Shown piece after piece: positions 16,787 to 24,455 of a stretch of 32,309 nucleotides of DNA (its first letter is position 1; each line of letters opens with the position of its first letter). Source of the DNA: Candidatus Woesearchaeota archaeon (lineage in GTDB: Archaea > Nanobdellota > Nanobdellia > Woesearchaeales > SKIA01); NCBI GenBank assembly GCA_007117065.1, contig SKHI01000008.1, positions 1-32,309 on the forward strand. Direction: 5' to 3'. Made by a program: the position numbers and the translations under genes. Below the pieces are notes generated by a model that saw only the letters and a program-made list of their open reading frames with translations, was not told where the DNA came from and searched no databases.

Positions 16787-18688
16787 ATGGCTTCTTTGCA
16801 AAGAACTCTTTCTTTTCCTGTATTATTAATCATTGGAATTAATAGTATTATGGGAACGGGTGTTTTTTTCCTACAAGCAATTGCTGCAGGCATTGCAGGT
16901 CCTGCAAGCATTATTTCCTGGGGTATCATGGCCTGTATTGCTATTGGTATGTCTTTAGTATTTGCTGAACTTTCAAGTATGTTTGATACGGCTGGTGGGG
17001 TATATGATTATACTAAGCGCGTGTTTGGGAGTTTTTCTTCCTTTCTTGTTGGCTGGCTTACTATTCTTGTGAGCATGATTACTATTGCTACGTTAGTCGT
17101 GGGTGCTATTCAGTACCTGAATCCTTCTTTGCCTGTTTCTCAGATTATTGGAATTTCTCTTTTATTTCTCTTAATTTTTAATTTCATGGCGTATCGTGGT
17201 ATGCAAACAAGTGCTGTTATGCTTGTCGCTTTTGGTATTATTACTTTGAGTGCTGTCTTGTTATTGCTCGTTCCTGGTTTCTTTTTTGTACAGCCACAGA
17301 ACTTGTCTCCTTTTTTCTCATTTGGGGTTATTCCCGTATTTATTGGGGTTTTTCTGGTTGCAGATACGTTTTTTGGCTGGCAGACTATCACTTTCTTAGC
17401 TGAGGAGACACAAGATGCTCGTCGCGTACTTCCTAAGGTGTTCATATACTCAACAGCTATCATTGCACTTCTGTGTATTCTGTTTGCGATTGTTATTCTT
17501 TCTATTATTCCTTGGTCTGAGTTGAGCGCTTCTGGGGCTCCTTTGTTATTAGTCAGTGAGCGGATTTATGGCTCGTTACTGGGAGAGTGGTATACTCTAC
17601 TCATTTATTCTGCTATTATTGGTAGTGTTGCTGGATGGATTGTTTCCTCTCCCCGTCTTCTTATGGCACTTGCTAAAGATAAAATGTTTATCCCTCGTCT
17701 GGCTGAGGTGCACCCAGTTTATAATACTCCTCACATTGCCATTTTGTTTCAGACAATTCTTACCGCATGCATTGTATTCATCGGTGCAGGTAGTTATGAA
17801 ACGCTCCTACGTCTTTCCCTTCCCCTTGTATTCCTCTTATATATGATTGTAATCATTGTCCTTATTCGTATGCGCTATGCGTTTCCGGATGAGCAGAGGT
17901 ATTTTTCTCTTCCCGGGGGAGTACTCAGTGCTTCTCTTCTCTTATGCATCATGATTTTTTTTGTTTTATTTTGGATTTTTTATGATCCTACCGCGATTTT
18001 TACAGTATTGCTTGCGGGAAGTTTTTTACTTTTGGGTGTTCCCATTTACTATTTGCTTAAGTTCACGTATGTTCCTGATTCTATATTAAATAACATGCAT
18101 TTTCTTGGTCGCCTGCATTTGCTTTTAGAAAATGTCCTTCTTCCAAAGAGTGTTCGCGCATATGTTCTTTCTCTCGTATCTCTTTCTGATAAACATGTTT
18201 TAGAATTTGGTGGAAATGTTGGAACAATGACCATGCACATTGCAGAGCAGACAAAATTGCGTGGCCGTATAACTGCCACAGAGTTTAGTTCAGCTAACGC
18301 ACACATTATTCGTCAGCGCATGAAAAAAGCAGGCCATTCCCATGTTACTGTTTTGCATGATGAGCATCATCTCAATCGCATTCATCCTTCTATTCATTCT
18401 TTTGATGTTCTTGTCAGTGTGGGTTATCTGAGTTATTTGCAGGATATGCAAAAAATTTTACGTGAGGCGCGAAATGCTATTCGTGAAAATGGCGAAGTAT
18501 TGTTTGTAGAATATATTGATTATTTTAAGTTTCTTCCCAATGCTGGTTGGACAAGCAATATTGGGCATCTTGTTCTGTTGTTTGAAGAACAAGGTTTTCG
18601 GGTTCGTATACTAAAGAAAAAAGGATTTTTTTGGAATTATCTTATCGTGCATGGTATCCGTACTGATAAAAACATTCCTTTTGTTTAG
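16787..18688 (+). CDS. APC-family amino acid permease fused to a C-terminal SAM-dependent methyltransferase domain
   Basis: N-terminal ~420 aa polytopic APC permease (INSIMGTGVFFLQAIAAGIAGPASIISWGIMACIAIGMSLVFAELSSMFDTAGGVYDYTKR). C-terminal ~180 aa Rossmann methyltransferase (HVLEFGGNVGTMTMHIAEQTKLRGRITATEFS...SFDVLVSVGYLSYLQDMQKILREARNAIRENGEVLFVEYIDY) in one uninterrupted frame. Confidence 0.92.
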   Translation: MASLQRTLSFPVLLIIGINSIMGTGVFFLQAIAAGIAGPASIISWGIMACIAIGMSLVFAELSSMFDTAGGVYDYTKRVFGSFSSFLVGWLTILVSMITIATLVVGAIQYLNPSLPVSQIIGISLLFLLIFNFMAYRGMQTSAVMLVAFGIITLSAVLLLLVPGFFFVQPQNLSPFFSFGVIPVFIGVFLVADTFFGWQTITFLAEETQDARRVLPKVFIYSTAIIALLCILFAIVILSIIPWSELSASGAPLLLVSERIYGSLLGEWYTLLIYSAIIGSVAGWIVSSPRLLMALAKDKMFIPRLAEVHPVYNTPHIAILFQTILTACIVFIGAGSYETLLRLSLPLVFLLYMIVIIVLIRMRYAFPDEQRYFSLPGGVLSASLLLCIMIFFVLFWIFYDPTAIFTVLLAGSFLLLGVPIYYLLKFTYVPDSILNNMHFLGRLHLLLENVLLPKSVRAYVLSLVSLSDKHVLEFGGNVGTMTMHIAEQTKLRGRITATEFSSANAHIIRQRMKKAGHSHVTVLHDEHHLNRIHPSIHSFDVLVSVGYLSYLQDMQKILREARNAIRENGEVLFVEYIDYFKFLPNAGWTSNIGHLVLLFEEQGFRVRILKKKGFFWNYLIVHGIRTDKNIPFV

Positions 18689-19515
18689 GTTTGTATGACA
18701 AGTCTGCTTGGTTGAGCGGAGAAGAGTCCTTCTAGTGCGCTTCGTCGTACTTGATATCTGCTGAAACGAATTTCTCCTCCCACTAGCTCTCGCAGAATGG
18801 CGTCTACTTCCTGTCTACTTCCAAGTACGTCTACTAGTCCTTTTTGGTATGCTTCAATCCCGATATAGAATTCTGCAGATTGGATCTCTGCTCGTTGTTC
18901 GTCAGTGAGGTTTCTTGCCTCCTGCACGGAGTCTAGGAAGTATTCGTGCATAGCGTCTAACTTGGCTTGCATTCGTTCTCGTTGATCATCAGAGAGTGGC
19001 ATGAACGGGCTAGCGAGGTCTTTTTGCTCTCCTGCCACGAGTCGTTCTTGTGTGATGTTGTATCTCTGAATAAATTCTGCGAAGTTAAGATAGCTTGCTA
19101 CTACTCCTATACTTCCTGTGATGCTAAATGGGTTTGCCACGATAATGTCTGCTTCGCTTGCTATCCAGTACGCTCCACTCGCTCCACTTTCTCTTATCCA
19201 TGCGACAATTGGTTTGTCGACGCGTTGTAATGTGCGTACTATCTCGTCACTTGCAACTGCACTTCCTCCCGGACTGTTTATTTCAAGCAATATTGCTTGT
19301 ACGCTTTTGTCAGCGTTTGCTTGCTCTATCCAGCGCGTTATTTGTGTGCTGCTTGCTACTTGTGTTGCAAATATTCCCTGTGGGCTCTCTACTGAGATAA
19401 CACCTTGTATTGGAATAACTGCTACTGTTCCTGCTCGGACAGGTGCTTGCGGTTGTATGAGTGCGATGAGAATGAGTACACCTATGCCTACAAATATAAT
19501 ATTTCTTGGGTTCAT
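18685..19515 (-). CDS. sppA: signal peptide peptidase SppA-like serine protease (S49)
   Basis: AGTVAVIPIQGVIS, ILLEINSPGGSAVASDEIVRTL, GASGAYWIASEADIIVANPFSITGSIGVV; N-terminal TM segment. Confidence 0.94.
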   Translation of the reverse strand: MNPRNIIFVGIGVLILIALIQPQAPVRAGTVAVIPIQGVISVESPQGIFATQVASSTQITRWIEQANADKSVQAILLEINSPGGSAVASDEIVRTLQRVDKPIVAWIRESGASGAYWIASEADIIVANPFSITGSIGVVASYLNFAEFIQRYNITQERLVAGEQKDLASPFMPLSDDQRERMQAKLDAMHEYFLDSVQEARNLTDEQRAEIQSAEFYIGIEAYQKGLVDVLGSRQEVDAILRELVGGEIRFSRYQVRRSALEGLFSAQPSRLVIQT

Positions 19516-19601
19516 AAAGGGTATTTTTTTTTCCCGCTTTATTAAATGTTTGTGCCCTTAGATACGCAACTTTTTTAAACCAATCTTGTTTTCTTGTCTG
19601 T

Positions 19602-19985
19602 ATGGTTCTAAATCAGTCTCGAAGTAAACGAAAACCGTCAGGTGGTCGGTATAAGTATCTTAAGGTGCGCCGTCAGTATGAATCTGGTGGATCTCCTGCA
19701 TTAACGCGTATCGGTGCTTCTCGTATTCGTGTTACAGAAGGCTTAGGTTGTACGCAAAAACACAAGCTACTTACTGTAGATAGTGTGTATGTTATGAATC
19801 CTGCTACACAAAAGGTGCAGAAAGCTACTATTATTGAAGTTCTGGCTAATCCTGCAAACAGGCATTTCGTTCGCCGTAACATTATTACAAAGGGAGCGCG
19901 GGTAAATACGAGTCTGGGTCCTGTTGTTATTACAAGTAGGCCTGGTCAATTCGGTTCTTTGCAAGGTGTTCTTGTTTCGCAGTGA
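19602..19985 (+). CDS. rps8e: 30S ribosomal protein S8e
   Basis: SRSKRKPSGGRYK...RNIITKGARVNTSLGPVVITSRPGQFGSLQGVLV. Confidence 0.96.
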   Translation: MVLNQSRSKRKPSGGRYKYLKVRRQYESGGSPALTRIGASRIRVTEGLGCTQKHKLLTVDSVYVMNPATQKVQKATIIEVLANPANRHFVRRNIITKGARVNTSLGPVVITSRPGQFGSLQGVLVSQ

Positions 19986-20024
19986 TGAGAAAGTTCTTTA
20001 AATGAATTTTTTCTTATTTACTTT

Positions 20025-20402
20025 ATGAATTGGAAATTTTGGGAAAAAAAAGAGGATGACTTTTCTTTTTCTGATATGGATTTTTCTTCTTTATCCTCGT
20101 CTGATACAAAGGAGCCTTCCTTTGACTCTTCCTTTGGTTCTTCCTCTGCACCTGACTTTAGTCAACAATTTTCTCCTCCTGCTGAGGATCGTTTCCAACC
20201 ATCTTTTCAGCAACCAGTTTCGGTCTCCAATCAATCATCTTCTTCCTCAGGCGAACGTAATCTGCAGTGGGATGTTGTTATTTCGCGTCTCGATGCAATC
20301 AAGATCCAACTCGAGCATATTTCTTCTCGGCTGGATAAGTTAGAACAAAAAGAGGTTTCGTCATCTCCTACTCAGAGAGGTCCCTGGTATGCGCAACGCT
20401 AG
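20025..20402 (+). CDS. small Ser/Phe-rich low-complexity protein with C-terminal coiled-coil
   Basis: N-terminal acidic/Ser/Phe-rich segment (DDFSFSDMDFSSLSSSDTKEPSFDSSFGSSS) then amphipathic DVVISRLDAIKIQLEHISSRLDKLEQK; overlaps the lspA start. Confidence 0.7.
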   Translation: MNWKFWEKKEDDFSFSDMDFSSLSSSDTKEPSFDSSFGSSSAPDFSQQFSPPAEDRFQPSFQQPVSVSNQSSSSSGERNLQWDVVISRLDAIKIQLEHISSRLDKLEQKEVSSSPTQRGPWYAQR

Positions 20403-20826
20403 TTGGTTGCTTGTCGTCAGTTTTTTTTTCTTACTTGATCAGTTTACGAAACTTCTTGCTCTATCCTTTGCGCCTCCCTGCGTACAACAAGCAGGCGTTT
20501 TTTGTCTTATTTTTAATTCAGGTGCTGCTTTTGGCATTCTAAGCGGTTTTAATACTGTACTACTTCTTCTCTCTATACTAGCATCACTCATTCTTTTATA
20601 TGCCTTACATACTGTTTCGTCGCGATTTGATAAGTGGGGCGTGTCTTTCGTGCTTGCGGGCGTATTAGGTAATGGTTTAGATCGAGTCCTGCATGGTGCT
20701 GTCGTTGATTTTATTCGTATAGGTTCGTGGCCTGTATTTAATGTCGCAGATATGTGTATCGTCTGCGGGGTATGTCTGTTGCTTCTTCAGAATTCTTCGT
20801 CTAAATCGTCTAAGTCATCTAAATAG
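20389..20826 (+). CDS. lspA: lipoprotein signal peptidase (signal peptidase II)
   Basis: [62 protein letters not shown]: LspA motifs including both catalytic Asp contexts (GNxxDR and FNxAD). Confidence 0.93.
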   Translation: MRNASWLLVVSFFFLLDQFTKLLALSFAPPCVQQAGVFCLIFNSGAAFGILSGFNTVLLLLSILASLILLYALHTVSSRFDKWGVSFVLAGVLGNGLDRVLHGAVVDFIRIGSWPVFNVADMCIVCGVCLLLLQNSSSKSSKSSK

Positions 20827-21095
20827 CCGTTTTGTTGTAGCCATGCCACTTGATGAGGCTTGTATTTGTAAATAATATCTCCTTTTTCATCGCCACCAAA
20901 CTCCCATGGTTCTACAAGCACGGTATCTTTTTCTCGTACCCACAGGTAGCGTTTCATACGCCCAGGAATTCTGCATGTTCGCGTTTTTCCATCTACGCAC
21001 CGTACTGTGCTTCTACTTGCTCCTAGTCGCGCATCTAATATTCCGAGTATTTCGCCTTCTTTTGGGATGCGCACTCGTGTGTGTTCTTCTTCCAT
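20787..21095 (-). CDS. eif1A: translation initiation factor aIF1A
   Basis: [54 protein letters not shown]...[20 protein letters not shown]. Confidence 0.95.
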   Translation of the reverse strand: MEEEHTRVRIPKEGEILGILDARLGASRSTVRCVDGKTRTCRIPGRMKRYLWVREKDTVLVEPWEFGGDEKGDIIYKYKPHQVAWLQQNGYLDDLDDLDEEF

Positions 21096-21113
21096 ACTGT
21101 GTGTCTTTTTTTC

Positions 21114-21125
21114 GTATTTATAAAC
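21114..21125 (-). promoter_or_regulatory. putative TATA box for aIF1A
   Basis: Reverse strand GTTTATAAATAC starting about 20-30 nt upstream of the aIF1A ATG (21095). Confidence 0.6.
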
Positions 21126-21150
21126 TTGTCTTTTCTTTTTCTCCGTAAGC

Positions 21151-21161
21151 CTTATAAATAC
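21151..21161 (+). promoter_or_regulatory. putative TATA box for the LSM-L37e operon
   Basis: CTTATAAATAC about 20-30 nt upstream of the LSM ATG (21181), consistent with a leaderless transcript. Confidence 0.6.
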
Positions 21162-21180
21162 TTTCTTGTTCTCTATTTGT

Positions 21181-21402
21181 ATGGATCCGACAAGACCGTT
21201 AGATGCTTTACAAGTAATGCGTGATAAGCGCGTTATTGTTGAGCTTAAAAGTGGACGCCAATTCGATGGGGTTTTGAAAGCATTTGATATTCATATCAAT
21301 ACGGTGCTTTTTGATGCTCGTGAACTTGGTGTTGAAGGCGCTTCTCATGAACGTCTTTTTCTTCGCGGAGACAGTATATTATTGGTGACACCTAAACAAT
21401 GA
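21181..21402 (+). CDS. archaeal Sm/LSM-like RNA-binding protein
   Basis: [48 protein letters not shown]...[12 protein letters not shown]; Sm1/Sm2 motifs. ATG at 21181 preferred over the ORF track start at 21166. Confidence 0.93.
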   Translation: MDPTRPLDALQVMRDKRVIVELKSGRQFDGVLKAFDIHINTVLFDARELGVEGASHERLFLRGDSILLVTPKQ

Positions 21403-21566
21403 CAAAAGGAACTCCGAGTATGGGTCGCAAGAGCGGTAAGAAGACACACATCAAATGTCGTCGTTGTGGACGAAACGCATTTCACATGAGTCATAAAGTG
21501 TGTGCGAGTTGCGGATATGGAAAGTCTAAAAAACTGCGTTCTTATGTCTGGGCTACTCGCATTTAG
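21399..21566 (+). CDS. rpl37e: 50S ribosomal protein L37e
   Basis: Own translation: [55 protein letters not shown] (55 aa, below the ORF-track cutoff); CxxC...CxxC zinc ribbon; ATGA overlap with LSM. Confidence 0.96.
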   Translation: MTKGTPSMGRKSGKKTHIKCRRCGRNAFHMSHKVCASCGYGKSKKLRSYVWATRI

Positions 21567-21677
21567 TTTCTCTAATTAATCTGTTATGTTTCTGTATGCT
21601 TTTTAGTATTTTTATTACTGAGAATTTTTTTATCGTAATCGACAAATTTATAAATCACTTCTGTGGTTATAGAAACT

Positions 21678-22193
21678 ATGATGTATAAAAGAGGGAGTTT
21701 ATCCATTTCTACAAACGCTATTGTTGTGCTTATTATTGCTGTGATTATGCTTGGCTTAATTGTTGGTCTTGTGACAAATGCATTTAGTAATGTAGAAGAT
21801 CGTTTATTTGAACAAATCGCTGGTACAGAAAACCCTGCCCCGAGCGTAAGTACTGCTGAGCCAGTCACGATAAGTCGTCCAAGTATGCGTGCAAGTAGAG
21901 GTTCTTTGCAGGGTGTTAAAGTTCGTGTTCTCAACACGCTTGATAGCAACCTCCAAAATGCTCGTCCGTTCCTAGATTGTAGTCAAGGATCCGAGAATGA
22001 ACCTATTGTGGATCATGCTAATTCTCAAGTTATTCCTCAAATAATTGACTCAGGTGCCCAGGATGAATTCGTATACTTATTCAGAATCAAATCAGACGCT
22101 CCTCAGGGCACTCGTCTTTGTCAGATGAGAGTTCAAGAAGGCGAAGCGGCACAACCTATTCGTGGAGTTCAGTTTACAATTGAGGTATCCTAA
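21678..22193 (+). CDS. pilin-like secreted/membrane protein with class III (type IV pilin-like) N-terminus
   Basis: From ATG 21678/21681: MMYKRGSLSISTNAIVVLIIAVIMLGLIVGLVTNAF: short basic leader followed by a single long hydrophobic helix, soluble C-terminal domain. Confidence 0.7.
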   Translation: MMYKRGSLSISTNAIVVLIIAVIMLGLIVGLVTNAFSNVEDRLFEQIAGTENPAPSVSTAEPVTISRPSMRASRGSLQGVKVRVLNTLDSNLQNARPFLDCSQGSENEPIVDHANSQVIPQIIDSGAQDEFVYLFRIKSDAPQGTRLCQMRVQEGEAAQPIRGVQFTIEVS

Positions 22194-22414
22194 TGGCAAA
22201 AAAGAAATTAACCCGCAGTGAAGAGTTTGAGATATTAAAGTTAGTCCTTGATAAGTTCCTCTGGGCAGGTCTATTCATCCTGTTGTTTGGATTTTACCTA
22301 CTGTTTACTGACGCTGACTCGCTTTCTCGTGGACTTTGGGTCATGGGTGCTGGTGCCATCATTCTCGTCTTGTTTATGGGCGTCTTGATTAAGGAGTATG
22401 AGATTATTCGATAG
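22193..22414 (+). CDS. small two-TM membrane protein (73 aa)
   Basis: Overlaps both flanking genes' ends in a tight three-gene cluster; two hydrophobic segments. Confidence 0.7.
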   Translation: MAKKKLTRSEEFEILKLVLDKFLWAGLFILLFGFYLLFTDADSLSRGLWVMGAGAIILVLFMGVLIKEYEIIR

Positions 22415-22979
22415 GCGTGCTATAGAGCTTGCTACAAACATTATTGTTATGCTTATTGTAGGCATACTTATCTTCGTTCTCTCTCTAGGCATTACGTTTG
22501 GTGTCTTTTGTGCGACTCAGGAGATTAGTGAGGATGTTTCTCTTCAGAACGAGCGTCGCGTCGAGCAATTATTGTCTGGTGGTGGTCGTGTATCTGTAGC
22601 TGATAATACAAAAGTAGCGCAGATGCGCGGGAATATCTTATGTGGTATGAGTCGTGAGCGTACCGCTGATTTCGTATTAGGTATAGGCAACGATAATCCA
22701 AATACGCCTCAAGATTTTCTCTTTAATGTTACTCGAGTCCAACCTCCTCATGAAGGTCATGTGCAGTATGTGCAGTCAATACAGCCTCAGAATGAGATCT
22801 TTAGATTTGCCGCGCGCGAGTTTAGTACGCATTCCCTTCTTTTTGTTCTTCCCGGCGATGCCGTTGTTGATCAGCAGCGTATTTATCGCGTAACAGTATT
22901 TGTTCAAACGGATGATCTTGACGGAAATCCGATGCAAACGCCTTATGGCGTTCAACAACTGTATATTACTCCTCGTTAA
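22398..22979 (+). CDS. second pilin-like protein
   Basis: MRLFDRRAIELATNIIVMLIVGILIFVLSLGITFGVF: short basic leader plus ATNIIVMLIVG matching STNAIVVLIIA of the 21678 gene. Confidence 0.68.
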   Translation: MRLFDRRAIELATNIIVMLIVGILIFVLSLGITFGVFCATQEISEDVSLQNERRVEQLLSGGGRVSVADNTKVAQMRGNILCGMSRERTADFVLGIGNDNPNTPQDFLFNVTRVQPPHEGHVQYVQSIQPQNEIFRFAAREFSTHSLLFVLPGDAVVDQQRIYRVTVFVQTDDLDGNPMQTPYGVQQLYITPR

Positions 22980-23602
22980 ACAAGCTTTTTGAGTGCTTGT
23001 GCACTATTTTTTGGTTTGCTAATAACTCCAGAAGCGAGGAGTACTCCTACTGCTCCCAGTCGTAATGCTGTTTGTACATCTTTTTTATTTTTTACTCCTG
23101 CTCCTACGAGTAAGGGTATGGGTATTTCTTGTACTGCTTGTGTGATAATGTCTGGGTCTGCTTCTGTTATAGATACTTCTCCTCCAATGAGTTCGGGTGG
23201 TTCAAGAGCGATATAGTCTGGTTTGTACCGCGCTATTTTCTTTGCTTCTTGAATGCTATCGGCGCAGACTATTGTTTGTAGTCCTACTTCTTTGCATCGC
23301 TTGACTATTTCTTTGAGTACTTTTTGTGAAACTTTTTTTTCTGCGTGATTTATCAGTGTGCCCCTAGCTCCTGCTTCTTTTACTGCTTCTGGTAGTACAT
23401 GGCCTGTGTGGCTTCCATACGTTATTGCATCCACGTGTTGTGCGTACACAGTTACTCCTGCTCGTTTTGCGCTACGTATATCTGTGTTTTGTACTGCGAT
23501 CCACGCGCCTACCTCTTTTGCTGCGGTGTACAGTTCTGCTAGTTCTTTACCGGTGCCTTTTTGGTAGGTTTTTGTGTTTACTACTATGAGTGGTTTTTTC
23601 AT
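22976..23602 (-). CDS. tpiA: triosephosphate isomerase (archaeal type)
   Basis: MKKPLIVVNTKTYQKGTG...VYAQHVDAITYGSHTGHVLPEAVKEAGARGTLINHAEKK...YIALEPPELIGG...LLVGAGVKNKKDVQTALRLGAVGVLLASGV. Confidence 0.95.
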   Translation of the reverse strand: MKKPLIVVNTKTYQKGTGKELAELYTAAKEVGAWIAVQNTDIRSAKRAGVTVYAQHVDAITYGSHTGHVLPEAVKEAGARGTLINHAEKKVSQKVLKEIVKRCKEVGLQTIVCADSIQEAKKIARYKPDYIALEPPELIGGEVSITEADPDIITQAVQEIPIPLLVGAGVKNKKDVQTALRLGAVGVLLASGVISKPKNSAQALKKLV

Positions 23603-24371
23603 GTGTTTCTCCTTTCTTAAAAAATTCTCGTATGTCTCTTTTGTAGCGTGTATATAGAACGATGATTGCTCCTATTCCTATTCCTAAACTGAGTAGTTGG
23701 CCCATTTTTAATCCCAGGAGTATGGCAGTATCTTCTCTCCAATAATTTACTATGAATCGCAGTATTGCATACATGAGTGTGAATATCCAAAAAATGAACC
23801 CTGGCGTATATTTCTTGCGCGCCCAGAGTGCTAGTGTGGTTCCGAGAAGAAAAAGATTTTTTATTGCTGCATACAGTTGTGCTGGGTGTCTACAAACATC
23901 ATCATATGTTGGAAAGACGACACACCAGCTATGTTGTGAAACAGTTCCTATTATCTCTGCATTGATAAAGTTTGTAATTCTTCCAAGAAAAAGTATTCCT
24001 CCTGTGTAGAGTGCACCAATGTCTGCTAGTTCCCACATGTTTTGTTTGTATTTTTTACTCCAGAAATACAGGCCTGTTACGAGTCCGATAAACCCTCCAT
24101 GAAAGCTCATTCCTCCGTTCCACACCGCAAAGAATTCTTGTATACTAAACAAGTCTGGTCGATAAAACAAAAAGAAGAATACTCGTGCCCCAATAATCAT
24201 TCCCAGCAGTACTGCTAAGAGCAGGCTATCTCGTTGTTTCTCGTCGAGGTTGCTGTGTTTTTTTAAGGCGTAATAGAGAAGAAGAAAACCTAGAGCGTAG
24301 ACAATTCCATAGTAGCGTATTTCAAGCGATCCAATACTCAGGAATACTGGGTCTATGTTGTGTACAAACAT
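23547..24371 (-). CDS. lgt: prolipoprotein diacylglyceryl transferase
   Basis: IRYYGIVYALGFL; AVWNGGMSFHGGFIGLV; LFLGRITNFINAEIIG; DDVCRHPAQLYAAIKN; LRFIVNYWRED: Lgt signatures. Confidence 0.92.
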   Translation of the reverse strand: MFVHNIDPVFLSIGSLEIRYYGIVYALGFLLLYYALKKHSNLDEKQRDSLLLAVLLGMIIGARVFFFLFYRPDLFSIQEFFAVWNGGMSFHGGFIGLVTGLYFWSKKYKQNMWELADIGALYTGGILFLGRITNFINAEIIGTVSQHSWCVVFPTYDDVCRHPAQLYAAIKNLFLLGTTLALWARKKYTPGFIFWIFTLMYAILRFIVNYWREDTAILLGLKMGQLLSLGIGIGAIIVLYTRYKRDIREFFKKGETHEKTTHSSKHKNLPKRHR

Positions 24372-24390
24372 ATCCTGTTCTCTGTTTGGG

Positions 24391-24402
24391 CCTATTTATA
24401 GG
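24391..24402 (-). promoter_or_regulatory. putative TATA box for lgt
   Basis: Reverse strand ACCTATAAATAGG starting 20 nt upstream of the lgt ATG (24371). Confidence 0.5.
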
Positions 24403-24455
24403 TATCTGTTTTTTGTTATCAGAACGTTTTTATACTTCCTGATGTTTGTGTGTGT

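Noticed and set aside
20797-20823. 9-bp tandem repeat considered as a start of a repeat array or CRISPR
   Set aside because: Only three units, no spacers, and fully explained by coding of SSK/LDD tails.
20389-24371. Possibility that Lgt/LspA come from bacterial contamination
   Set aside because: They are interleaved and even overlap with archaeal aIF1A and TIM genes on the same contig, so simple contamination does not fit. A chimera cannot be wholly excluded without reads.
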